Positions 1-9,280 of a DNA stretch of 64,000 bases are shown one piece after another. Within the stretch, counting starts at the first letter, position 1; each line of letters opens with the position of its first letter. The notes beneath the pieces were generated by a model that had not been told where the DNA came from, ran no database searches, and saw nothing but the letters and a program-made list of their open reading frames with translations. Origin of the DNA: Treponema sp. (GTDB taxonomy: Bacteria > Spirochaetota > Spirochaetia > Treponematales > Treponemataceae); the NCBI GenBank assembly GCA_018385315.1, contig JAHAZJ010000149.1, positions 1 to 64,000 of the forward strand, given 5' to 3'. Both the position numbers and the translations under genes were made by a program.

Positions 1-183
1 TATATATTTTCCAAGAGAAAAATACAAGTCAATCAAAGTTCTGTTTACTGATGAATATGCCTTTATATGTGCATTTTTTATCATCAAAACTACATTCTCA
101 AAATCTTTTTCCCATTCCTCAGACAAGTCGTATGGAGTTTCTATATTTACTGAGTTATTTTGCCGTAATGCTTTTGTGTTCAT
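1..183 (-). CDS. DUF1016/YhcG-like PDDEXK nuclease family protein, N-terminal part (runs off the window)
   Basis: Only the first 61 codons are present; the gene continues past the left edge. The N-terminus has the pattern of the DUF1016 N-terminal domain (YhcG family): a helix with KNAHIKAYSSVNRTLIDLY followed by SLGKYI, comparable to the family's 'VN..LI.LYW.IG..I' core. Family members carry a C-terminal PD-(D/E)XK nuclease domain, which cannot be seen here. The ATG lies 4 nt after the hsdM stop codon, with GAGG inside the hsdM end as a likely ribosome-binding site, so it is probably translated from the same mRNA as hsdR and hsdM. It occupies a place where an hsdS specificity gene is often found. 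Identification rests on a short N-terminal match. Confidence 0.7.
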   Translation of the reverse strand, partial: MNTKALRQNNSVNIETPYDLSEEWEKDFENVVLMIKNAHIKAYSSVNRTLIDLYFSLGKYI

Positions 184-187
184 CTAA

Positions 188-1752
<1,565 letters not shown>

Positions 1753-1760
1753 ACTCATTT

Positions 1761-4565
1761 TTATGCTGCCTTTCCGTAGAATAAGTATTTAGATATAATC
1801 TGCATTTCATTATTTAATTTGTCTGGTCCAAAAATTGGAATTGCTTTTACAAATAAATCATGTTTTGCATTATTAAGTTCAATATTAGTTACACAGCCGT
1901 TTTGCACGATATATTCTGCAATCTGCTGTACAATTTCAACTTGTTCAGTAGTAAACTTTCTCCATGCTTGTCCACAGTAAAGATTGAAGTAACTACCAAA
2001 TCTTCGCTTTAATGAAACAAGTTCTTTTTCAATCTTAAATCCATATCTTACTAGCTGAATAAGATTCGTTAAAACTCCAAGTTCAGTTTCTTTATTAAGC
2101 GGTTTTACGTTTCCAGTTTCACCGTCTAAAGTCTGATAGCAAGTCCATAAGAATTCTGACTTGAACTGATTATTATAAGCAATAAGTTTCTTTTCCAAAT
2201 CTTTGAGCATAGAATAAGTAATAGCAACTTTTTCCTGATTGTAAAGAATTCTTAAAGCTTCAACTTCATCTTTGTTATCTTCAAGATATTTTTCGAATGT
2301 ATCAATGTATTGTTTAGCCTGTTCTTTAGAGAAGCCTGCCGAAACTAAAGTATCTGTTTTTTCTACTGCAATCTTTATAAATCCTGCATTAATTTCAAGT
2401 AGCTTTTTACGAGCTTTCAAATTATTAATCAATGCTGAAATTAAAATCTTTCGTTCTTTGTTTTCATCATTAATATCTTTGTATTCTGGCAGTTTGTATG
2501 TTTCAGGCGCGATTGCCTCATAAATATTCATTGCAAGCTGTTTTACTGTAATGCTGCCAAGTAATTCATTAAGCTCAATTAAATCTTCTGCTTCTGCCTT
2601 TTTATTCACATTAGACAAATATCCGGCAAGCAAACTTAAGTTTTCATCAGGTACTTCGCCATGTGCAAGATGTTCTAGTAAGTCTTTTAAAGATAAAATC
2701 TTTTTGCCAGGTCCTTTGCCAGGAGTAGGCATAGACTTTTCATGTTCTGTTACACCAACTGCATCAACAAGATAATAACAGTCTTTAGAATTAGCGTTAG
2801 TTGTAACATTTCGAAGTTTATCATCAGCAATTGTACGGCAGCCACGGCCTTTCATCTGCGTATATAAAACTTCAGAATTTATATCCCTCATAAATACAAG
2901 TATTTCAAGAGGTCTAACATCAGTTCCTGTTGCAACAAGAGTTACCGTGATTGCAATACGGAAATCTTTGTTGTTTCTAAAGTCACTAATAAGCTGATTC
3001 GAATTTCCTGATTTACAAGTAATGAGCTGGGCGAAATGTTCCGGCAATTTTTTATCAGGAAATTCATCTTTGAAAACTTTTTCAATTGCTTTCAAAATAT
3101 CTTGAGCATGACTTTCTTTTTTAGCAAAAAATAGAGTTTTAGGAATCATATACCAGTTCTTTTCTCTTTCTGGATATAATGATTCATAAATTGCATCTTT
3201 ATATGCTCGAACTACAGTTTCAATTTGAGAAGGTACTACAACACTTCTGTCAATTTCTGTCTTTGTAAACTGTTTTTCTTCTTTTTGTTTCTGTGTTTGA
3301 GATTGACCAGTCCAGTTCGAAACTTTCTTTACTTTTTCGCCGTCTTTAAGAGTTCCACCAGCTTCTGAAATCTCAGTCTTAATTCTATAAACACGTGGAG
3401 GTACGTTAACGCCATCAGCAATCGATTTTTCAAGAGTATAATTTACAACACGATTCTTATTAAAGAAAGCTTCTGCTTCTGGAGTAGGAGTTGCTGTTAA
3501 ACCAATGATTTTTGCGTTTGAGAAATATGTGAGAACTTGCTGCCAGTCTCCATAAATAGAACGGTGACATTCATCAATAATAATTACATCGAAGAAATCT
3601 GGTGGCAAAAGAACATTACCTATAAGCTGTACCTGCTTTCCTGGAGTATCTTCATCGTGCTCCATTTCTTCATCATCATCAGGCTCATCAACTTCTTGAC
3701 CAGTGAGGGCTGCAAAAAGTCTTTGGATTGTAGAAATAACGACACTGGCGTTTCCAATCTTTTCAACATTTCTAAGACGGTGAACAATATATTCATCAGA
3801 GAAAGCATTTCCTGTTTCTGTTAATTTATAAGTTCCAAATTCACCTTCGGCCTGTTTTCCAAGATTATTACGATCTACAAGGAAAAGAACTCTTTTTGCT
3901 CCCATGTAATTTAATAGACGGTAGGCGGCTGTACAGGCTGTAAAGGTTTTTCCTGCTCCTGTTGCTAAAACAATAAGAGCTTTTTTAAGGCCTTGCTTAA
4001 AAGATATTTCAAGATTAGTTATTGCTTCTGCCTGACATTCTCGTAAACCTTTTTGTCCAACAGGTGGAAGAGCCGGAAGTTTTGCAAATTGTGAGTTAAT
4101 ATCATCGCCAGCAAGATTTACAATTTCTTTAGGAGTAAACATCTTTTTAAGAACTTTATAACTTGGCTCTGATTCCCGCATATCCTTAAAAAGCAACATA
4201 TTTCCATTACAAAGAAAAATAAAAGGAAGTGGAGTTTTCCAAGCTTGTACCCAATTAGGAAGAATATTTCCGTAATTCTGTGCTTGTTCAGCAACTTCAA
4301 GACCAAGTTTATTTTCTTCTCTTTTAGCTTCAAGAACAGCAATAGCCTTTCCATCAAGATACAAAATGTAGTCAGCTTCAAGATTACCTTTCATAAGATT
4401 TTCTTCAACAGCCTGAGCATTTACAGCATCAAGAGTAAAGTCATCACGAGGAACAACAGTCCAGCCAGAATCTTTCAACATCTGATTAATTTTTACACGA
4501 GCTTTCTGTTCTGGTAAAAGTGAATCTAAATCATATGTATTATGGTGTATCTTGTATTCAGCCAT
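1761..4565 (-). CDS. hsdR: type I restriction endonuclease, R subunit (helicase-nuclease)
   Basis: DNA translocase and nuclease subunit of the type I system, 934 aa. The N-terminal HsdR domain shows a PD-(D/E)XK core, with D65 in EADY and E79-A-K81 in VLEAKRE. The SF2 motor follows: Walker A ATGAGKT at 201-207, DECH at 331-334, then GLTATP, and motif VI-like QMKGRGCRT. The C-terminal half resembles the EcoEI R-type C-terminal region. A very acidic stretch at about 291-308 lies between the first two helicase motifs and looks like a lineage-specific loop insertion. It is the first gene of the minus-strand operon hsdR-hsdM-DUF1016. The ribosome-binding site is weak (GGAAGAA). Confidence 0.95.
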   Translation of the reverse strand: MAEYKIHHNTYDLDSLLPEQKARVKINQMLKDSGWTVVPRDDFTLDAVNAQAVEENLMKGNLEADYILYLDGKAIAVLEAKREENKLGLEVAEQAQNYGNILPNWVQAWKTPLPFIFLCNGNMLLFKDMRESEPSYKVLKKMFTPKEIVNLAGDDINSQFAKLPALPPVGQKGLRECQAEAITNLEISFKQGLKKALIVLATGAGKTFTACTAAYRLLNYMGAKRVLFLVDRNNLGKQAEGEFGTYKLTETGNAFSDEYIVHRLRNVEKIGNASVVISTIQRLFAALTGQEVDEPDDDEEMEHDEDTPGKQVQLIGNVLLPPDFFDVIIIDECHRSIYGDWQQVLTYFSNAKIIGLTATPTPEAEAFFNKNRVVNYTLEKSIADGVNVPPRVYRIKTEISEAGGTLKDGEKVKKVSNWTGQSQTQKQKEEKQFTKTEIDRSVVVPSQIETVVRAYKDAIYESLYPEREKNWYMIPKTLFFAKKESHAQDILKAIEKVFKDEFPDKKLPEHFAQLITCKSGNSNQLISDFRNNKDFRIAITVTLVATGTDVRPLEILVFMRDINSEVLYTQMKGRGCRTIADDKLRNVTTNANSKDCYYLVDAVGVTEHEKSMPTPGKGPGKKILSLKDLLEHLAHGEVPDENLSLLAGYLSNVNKKAEAEDLIELNELLGSITVKQLAMNIYEAIAPETYKLPEYKDINDENKERKILISALINNLKARKKLLEINAGFIKIAVEKTDTLVSAGFSKEQAKQYIDTFEKYLEDNKDEVEALRILYNQEKVAITYSMLKDLEKKLIAYNNQFKSEFLWTCYQTLDGETGNVKPLNKETELGVLTNLIQLVRYGFKIEKELVSLKRRFGSYFNLYCGQAWRKFTTEQVEIVQQIAEYIVQNGCVTNIELNNAKHDLFVKAIPIFGPDKLNNEMQIISKYLFYGKAA

Positions 4566-4606
4566 AAGATTCTTCCATTCTTCACATAGTTAAATATTAT
4601 AGGAAG

Positions 4607-4615
4607 ATTATAGCA
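4607..4615 (-). promoter_or_regulatory. extended -10 promoter for hsdR
   Basis: On the minus strand the sequence reads TGCTATAAT, an extended -10 element (TG-N-TATAAT), about 40 bp upstream of the hsdR ATG. No good -35 box sits 17 bp upstream, which fits extended -10 promoters. Prediction from consensus only. Confidence 0.5.
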
Positions 4616-4646
4616 CATAACTCTGCATTTTTGTAGACAAAGATAA

Positions 4647-4670
4647 TGTAAGCAAGCCTGTAAGCAAGCC
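4647..4670. repeat. 12-bp tandem direct repeat upstream of hsdR
   Basis: TGTAAGCAAGCC occurs twice head to tail (4647-4658 and 4659-4670) in the 261-bp gap between hsdR and the GH43 gene. The second copy can also form a short stem with CTTGC just downstream. Its position upstream of the hsdR promoter could make it a regulator-binding site, but nothing identifies one. The rest of the gap shows no gene. Confidence 0.5.
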
Positions 4671-4826
4671 GAGGCCTGACTTGCAAGATACTTTTTTCTT
4701 TTTCTGAAGAATACAAATTTTCAACATATTCATTCAGTCCAGTATTTTCATAGGCTCATTATACAGGTTTTATTCTGCATTTTAAGAATAATTCTATAAA
4801 ATGTATATCTTTACTAAATGTTCTGG

Positions 4827-5798
4827 TTATTTTTCTGAACCATCCATTGTAATGATTCCGCCCTTGTCATCGAACTTCAATTCACGGAATTTTACGTTAC
4901 GTTTCTGATTTACACCATTTGAACGTTCACAGTCATGATAGAATAAATACCATTTTCCTTTATATTCAAGAATTGAGTGATGTGTTGTCCATCCTAATAC
5001 TGGTGTTAAGATTACGCCACCATATGTAAATGGTCCGTATACACTTTTTGATGTTGCATAACATAAAAGGTGTGTTGTTCCTGTTGAATATGTAAAGTAG
5101 TATGTGTCGCCTTTTTTGAACATCCAAGGATCTTCGAAGTAACGGCGTTCTTCATCACCACCTGTTAATGGTTTTCCATTTTCGTCTAAAATAACAATAT
5201 CTTTTGGTTCTTCTGCAATTTCAGTCATATTGTCTTTAAGAAGAGCAATTTTTGCTGTACATGCCAATTCTGAACCCTGTGGTTCTTTATTGTCTGCAGA
5301 CCATTTATTGTTTCTGTACTGATCAAGCTGTCCACCCCAAATTCCACCAAATGTAAGATAATATTTTCCATCTGTATCTGGGAAAGTACATGGGTCAATA
5401 CTGTATGTACCCTGAATATAGTCTGGTTCTGGTTTAAAAGGACCTTCTGGTTTATCACCAATTGCAACACCAACACGGAACATACCGTTTTTATCGCGAG
5501 CAGGGAAATAGAAATAATATTTTCCATTTTTTTCGACGCAATCTGGAGCCCAAAGTTGTTTTGAAGCCCATTTTACGTCTTCAAGTTTAAGAACGCAGCC
5601 ACAATCACGTGGAAGTGTATTTTCATCTTGCATTTCATAAACATGGTAATCTTTCATATCATACTGATCACCATTATCATTGTTTTCAACATCAATATCT
5701 TCGTCATGAGATGGGTAAATGTAGATTTTACCATTGAATACATGAGCCGAAGGGTCAGCTGTGTAAAGATCATTTACCAAAGGTCTTTTTTGAATCAT
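4827..5798 (-). CDS. glycoside hydrolase family 43 protein (xylosidase/arabinofuranosidase type)
   Basis: Five-bladed beta-propeller glycosidase, probably releasing xylose or arabinose from hemicellulose oligosaccharides. The three family 43 acidic residues are visible, numbered from the start used here: the general base D15 in TADPSAHVF, the pKa-modulating D135 in YSIDPCTF, and the acid E222 in RYFEDPWMF. TTHHSILEYKGKWYLFYHD is a typical last-blade sequence. There is no signal peptide, so it acts in the cytoplasm on imported oligosaccharides. An ATG four codons upstream (5810) is possible, but the GGAG within those codons is ideally spaced for the ATG at 5798. A sugar kinase gene lies upstream on the same strand. 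Exact substrate is unknown. Confidence 0.9.
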   Translation of the reverse strand: MIQKRPLVNDLYTADPSAHVFNGKIYIYPSHDEDIDVENNDNGDQYDMKDYHVYEMQDENTLPRDCGCVLKLEDVKWASKQLWAPDCVEKNGKYYFYFPARDKNGMFRVGVAIGDKPEGPFKPEPDYIQGTYSIDPCTFPDTDGKYYLTFGGIWGGQLDQYRNNKWSADNKEPQGSELACTAKIALLKDNMTEIAEEPKDIVILDENGKPLTGGDEERRYFEDPWMFKKGDTYYFTYSTGTTHLLCYATSKSVYGPFTYGGVILTPVLGWTTHHSILEYKGKWYLFYHDCERSNGVNQKRNVKFRELKFDDKGGIITMDGSEK

Positions 5799-5833
5799 GT
5801 TTTTCTCCAAATCAGGATTATTTTTATAATCTC

Positions 5834-5861
5834 ATTGTATATAAAATTACTCAACGGACAA
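5834..5861 (-). promoter_or_regulatory. predicted promoter of the GH43 gene
   Basis: Minus-strand TTGTCC, a 16-bp spacer and TACAAT, ending about 35 bp before the GH43 start. It lies in the 86-bp gap downstream of the pfkB-like gene and suggests GH43 has its own promoter. A tandem TTTACCTAAA repeat sits just beside it near 5873-5890. Confidence 0.4.
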
Positions 5862-5884
5862 TCAGAAGATTTACCTAAATTTAC

Positions 5885-6811
5885 CTAAATAATGGAACCT
5901 GGTGCTTCGGATTCTGCATTTCTTGCTGCACACCATGTTCCTTTTTTTAATGCTTGTTCAAAATTTTTACTTTTCAGGTATTCGTAGATAAAACCAGCGT
6001 TAAAACTGTCTCCACAAGCTGTTGTATTTACGGCTTTTACTTTTTCTGTTGGACATTCTGCAAAAGCACCACAATTAGCAGCAAAAGTCGACTTTATACC
6101 TCTTGTAACCACAATAATATTGTTTAATTCTTTACTGATTTTGGTAATTTGATTTTTTAATTCAGTTTCAGATATTTTTTCAAATTCTGAACCTGGTAGA
6201 AATGTCTTTACAAATTCTTCATCGTTAATTTTAATTATATCTGGAGTGACAGATTTTAATGTTTTTTCCATATCTGCACCAATGTAATCTGCAAGAAAAA
6301 GCTTGCCCTTATCTTTAGCCATTCCCCCAATTGTTGCATATAAATCCTCATGCCATATTCCAGGTCTGCTTCCTGCTAAAAGTACTGCATCTACCAAAGG
6401 AAAAGCTTCATAAATGAGTTTTAAAATTTTAATTTCTTGAGAATCAACTTCAAGGGGTGTTCCGTTAATTTCAACAGGTTCTCCAACTACAAGTTCTGTT
6501 GTACTTCCATTTTTTGAATCTAAAAGAGTCCAGCATTCTCTTGTAAAACCAGGAATTGTAACAGTTTGAACTTCTAAATCATCATTGGCCGCAAGGTTTA
6601 AAAATAAATCCAGATTCTTTTCACCTGCAGGGCAAATACTAAGGGAACATCCTTTTTCCAGCTGATTTAAAACTCGTGCTGAATTAATTGCTTTTCCAGA
6701 GGCATACTGTGTGTAATACTTTGAGCGATTTACTTTTGATAAAGAGATTGATTCAAAAGTAACTGAACGTTGGATTGTTGTGCTTAAACATATACATAAA
6801 ATACGTGACAT
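5885..6811 (-). CDS. PfkB-family carbohydrate kinase (1-phosphofructokinase/tagatose-6-P kinase-like)
   Basis: ATP-dependent ribokinase-fold sugar kinase, 309 aa from the chosen start. The N-terminal KVNR and the ASGKAINSARVLNQL segment match the 1-phosphofructokinase/LacC branch (G.VNR...GGKG.NVARVL). The C-terminal NTTACGDSFNAGF is the PfkB signature 2 with its catalytic Asp and anion hole. The ORF is open 33 codons further upstream, but that extension is rich in Phe, Tyr and Asn with no family similarity; MSRILCI at 6811 is the natural start. No Shine-Dalgarno precedes it, and a TATAAA lies 9 nt upstream. It is next to GH43, so a pentose or hexose substrate from plant fibre is plausible but not proven. 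Confidence 0.85.
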   Translation of the reverse strand: MSRILCICLSTTIQRSVTFESISLSKVNRSKYYTQYASGKAINSARVLNQLEKGCSLSICPAGEKNLDLFLNLAANDDLEVQTVTIPGFTRECWTLLDSKNGSTTELVVGEPVEINGTPLEVDSQEIKILKLIYEAFPLVDAVLLAGSRPGIWHEDLYATIGGMAKDKGKLFLADYIGADMEKTLKSVTPDIIKINDEEFVKTFLPGSEFEKISETELKNQITKISKELNNIIVVTRGIKSTFAANCGAFAECPTEKVKAVNTTACGDSFNAGFIYEYLKSKNFEQALKKGTWCAARNAESEAPGSII

Positions 6812-6913
6812 ATACTGTATTTTATATGCAAAAACATAAAAATATTCTATAATATAATTCCAAAATCGAAAAAAAAATGAGAGTAAATTAATATAATTAT
6901 TTAGGAGCATTTC

Positions 6914-7816
6914 ATGCCAGAAACATTACGTAACAAGTTTCAATCTCTTTTTGCAGAATTAACATCTGCTTCAAAAGCTGCTGCCAAAATTGATGAAACT
7001 TGTATTTATCAGCCAGCAAACTTGGGAACAAGAAAATACATGGATTATCTTTTAAAAGATAATTTTCTTGAAGGTTCGGGCTTAGGAAATATTGAAAATT
7101 TTAAAAAGTTTTATGATTTAATTGTAAATGAAGGAAAAACTGGTGTTATTATGATGGAGCATTTCTCTAATACAGATTTACCATCAATTTTATATCTTCT
7201 TGAACATTCTGGTTACGATTGGGCTGCTGATATGGCAAAACGTGTAGTTGCAATTGCCGGCATGAAATTAAATGAAGCCAGTGCCGGTGTTCGTGCATTT
7301 ACAGAAAGTTTTACTCGTGTTGTAATTTATCCAACAAGAAGTCTTGATGCTTTAAAGGGTAAAGTATCTGATGAAGAATATGAAGAAGAAGAAAAACGCG
7401 CTAGAAAAATTAACTTTGCAGCTATGAGGGCAATGGATGCTTGTAAAAAGCGTGGAGAAATCATTCTTGTATTCCCAAGTGGAACTCGTTATAGACCAGG
7501 AAAACCAGAAACAAAACGCGGTTTAAGAGAAATAGACAGTTATCTTCGTTTGTTTGATATTATGCTTCCAGTTTCAATTAATGGACATATTTTACATATT
7601 AATCCAGAAGCGGCTGATGATATGCTTGCGGATTTTATTGTTCCATCTGTTGTAAGAATGACTGCCAGCGAAGTTGTTGAATGTAAAGCCTTTAGAAACA
7701 GTGTTCTTGAAAAGCTTCCTGCAGATTATGAAGATCCAAAGCAGGCAACTGTAGATGCTGTTATGGAATTAATGGAAAATCAGCATGATTTAGTAGAAAA
7801 GGAGATGTCAAAATAA
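6914..7816 (+). CDS. glycerol-3-phosphate/lysophosphatidate acyltransferase-like protein
   Basis: Membrane-associated acyltransferase of the PlsC/GPAT superfamily, 300 aa, probably acting early in phospholipid synthesis. The catalytic HX4D motif is EHFSNTD (H83, D88). The substrate-binding block III is FPSGTRYR (187-194), where most PlsC proteins have FPEGTR. Length and the S in this block are closer to plastid-type soluble glycerol-3-phosphate acyltransferases than to short PlsC. No clear transmembrane segment is seen. TAGGAG precedes the ATG. Its stop codon abuts the ATG of the IMP cyclohydrolase gene. Whether it acylates position 1 or 2 cannot be told. Confidence 0.8.
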   Translation: MPETLRNKFQSLFAELTSASKAAAKIDETCIYQPANLGTRKYMDYLLKDNFLEGSGLGNIENFKKFYDLIVNEGKTGVIMMEHFSNTDLPSILYLLEHSGYDWAADMAKRVVAIAGMKLNEASAGVRAFTESFTRVVIYPTRSLDALKGKVSDEEYEEEEKRARKINFAAMRAMDACKKRGEIILVFPSGTRYRPGKPETKRGLREIDSYLRLFDIMLPVSINGHILHINPEAADDMLADFIVPSVVRMTASEVVECKAFRNSVLEKLPADYEDPKQATVDAVMELMENQHDLVEKEMSK

Positions 7817-8545
7817 ATGAAAATCGTAAATACAAAAGAAGAATTAAGTAGAACAAGTTATCCTGGACGTGGAATTATTGCTGGTCTTAGTGAAGATGGA
7901 AAATATGCTGTTTCTGCATATTGGACAATGGGTCGTAGTGCAGGAAGCCGTAACCGTGTTTTTGTTACAGAACAGGAAGATGGAAAAGATGTTATTCGTA
8001 CAAAAGCATTTGATCCTTCTTTAATTGCTGGTGACCCAAGTCTTATTATTTATGCTGCTGTTCGTGAATTAGGAAATCAGACAATTGTAACAAATGGTGA
8101 TCAGACAGATACAATTTATGAAGGATTAAAAAAAGGCATGACTTTTGAGCAGTCACTTCGTTCAAGAAAATATGAACACGATGCTCCAAATTATACACCT
8201 CGCATTTCTTCATTGCTTACAGTTGAAGGTGGAAAGTATGATTATGCTCTTTCGATTTTAAAGAGCGATGATGGAAATCCTGATAATACATTGCGTTTTA
8301 CTTACACTTATGATTGCCCACAGAAGGGTGAAGGTCATTATATCCACACTTACATGGAAGATGGAAATCCTCTTCCAAGTTTTCAGGGTGAACCTGTAAA
8401 AGTTGAAGTAAAAGGTGATATTGATTCTTTTGCAAATCTTATTTGGACTTCATTGAACGAAGATAATAAAGTTTCTCTTTTTGTTCGCTATATTGATTTA
8501 GCAACTGGAAAATCAGAAACTCGCATTTTCAATAAAAATAAATAA
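7817..8545 (+). CDS. purO: stand-alone IMP cyclohydrolase (PurO-type)
   Basis: Catalyses ring closure of FAICAR to IMP, the last step of purine synthesis, 242 aa. The fold family is the PurO-like IMP cyclohydrolase, not the cyclohydrolase half of bifunctional PurH. Recognised from the N-terminal YPGRGIIAGLSEDGKYAVSA, the WTMGRSAGSRNRVF segment and the DPSLIIYAA region, which line the Ntn-hydrolase-like active site. The start follows directly on the stop of the acyltransferase gene. The partner enzyme for the preceding step is encoded at 9281. This two-protein arrangement is known in Clostridia-like genomes, so transfer is possible. Confidence 0.88.
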   Translation: MKIVNTKEELSRTSYPGRGIIAGLSEDGKYAVSAYWTMGRSAGSRNRVFVTEQEDGKDVIRTKAFDPSLIAGDPSLIIYAAVRELGNQTIVTNGDQTDTIYEGLKKGMTFEQSLRSRKYEHDAPNYTPRISSLLTVEGGKYDYALSILKSDDGNPDNTLRFTYTYDCPQKGEGHYIHTYMEDGNPLPSFQGEPVKVEVKGDIDSFANLIWTSLNEDNKVSLFVRYIDLATGKSETRIFNKNK

Positions 8546-8564
8546 ATATTTGGCAGGCTGTATT

Positions 8565-9203
8565 ATGAGTAGTTTTGTAAAGGGATTTAAACTTTTGGTT
8601 GTAAATGCACTTTGGGTAATTTGTAGTCTTCCAATTTTTACAATAGGTGCTTCATCTTGTGCAGCCTGCTATGTATGTTTAAAACTTTTAAATGAAGAAG
8701 ACGGAAATGTGGTTTCCTGGTTCTTTAAATCATTTAAGGAAAATTTTAAGCAGGGGACGATTATCTGGCTGTTTATTGCTCCTGCTTTTTACGCTGTAAC
8801 CCTTTGCTGGGGACTTTTAACAGGTGATGATGCAGAGTTTTTTGGAAAAATGGGATGTTTAGCTTTTATTCTTGTTTTTGCAGTTTCCATGATTTTTATA
8901 TTTCCTCTCATGGCCCATTATCACAATACAATTAAAGTGTTTGTAAGAAATTCTTTTCTTCTTGGTTTACAATATTTAACTAAAACTCTAATTGCAGTAA
9001 TTCTTGCTGCCCTAGTTTTTATTTTGTGGTCATTAACTCCTAAAACCATGATTGCAGGCATTTTCTTTATGCCAGGTCTTTTATTTTTTATTATGTCATT
9101 CTATGCAAATCCAATTTTCCAACAATTAGATAACAAAAAGAAAGTTGTAGTAGAAGATATTGAAGAAAATGATGGTGATGAGTCAGAAGAGGTTGAAAAA
9201 TAA
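8565..9203 (+). CDS. YesL/DUF624 family membrane protein
   Basis: Polytopic inner-membrane protein, 212 aa, with about five hydrophobic segments. The N-terminus NALWVICSLPIFTIGASS and the FFKSFKENFKQGTIIWL stretch are the hallmarks of DUF624 (YesL). In Firmicutes, yesL-like genes accompany ABC sugar transporters for plant polysaccharides; the function is unknown. The C-terminus is acidic (EDIEENDGDESEEVEK). A TTG at 8550 would add five residues, but the ATG at 8565 begins the conserved part. It sits between the two late purine genes without an obvious metabolic link. Confidence 0.8.
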   Translation: MSSFVKGFKLLVVNALWVICSLPIFTIGASSCAACYVCLKLLNEEDGNVVSWFFKSFKENFKQGTIIWLFIAPAFYAVTLCWGLLTGDDAEFFGKMGCLAFILVFAVSMIFIFPLMAHYHNTIKVFVRNSFLLGLQYLTKTLIAVILAALVFILWSLTPKTMIAGIFFMPGLLFFIMSFYANPIFQQLDNKKKVVVEDIEENDGDESEEVEK

Positions 9204-9245
9204 AAATGATTTTACATTCGAGTTTATGCGACCTGGTTAATATCA

Positions 9246-9274
9246 TTGTGTAAAACCGTTTTTTACTCTATATT
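9246..9274 (+). promoter_or_regulatory. promoter placing the start site at the AICAR transformylase ATG
   Basis: TTGTGT at 9246-9251, a 17-bp spacer, TATATT at 9269-9274, then only six bases (GGATTT) before the ATG at 9281. Transcription would begin at or next to the A of the ATG, and there is no Shine-Dalgarno, so the mRNA is probably leaderless. Confidence 0.55.
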
Positions 9275-9280
9275 GGATTT

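Noticed and set aside
6812-6910. N-terminal extension of the PfkB-like kinase
   Set aside because: The 33 added residues are Phe/Tyr/Asn-rich, start without a ribosome-binding site and precede the conserved family N-terminus.
9210-9255. Terminator after the YesL-like gene (TTTTACA/TGTAAAA then T-run)
   Set aside because: All but one pair are A-T, the loop is 32 nt, and the segment overlaps the better-supported promoter of the AICAR transformylase gene.
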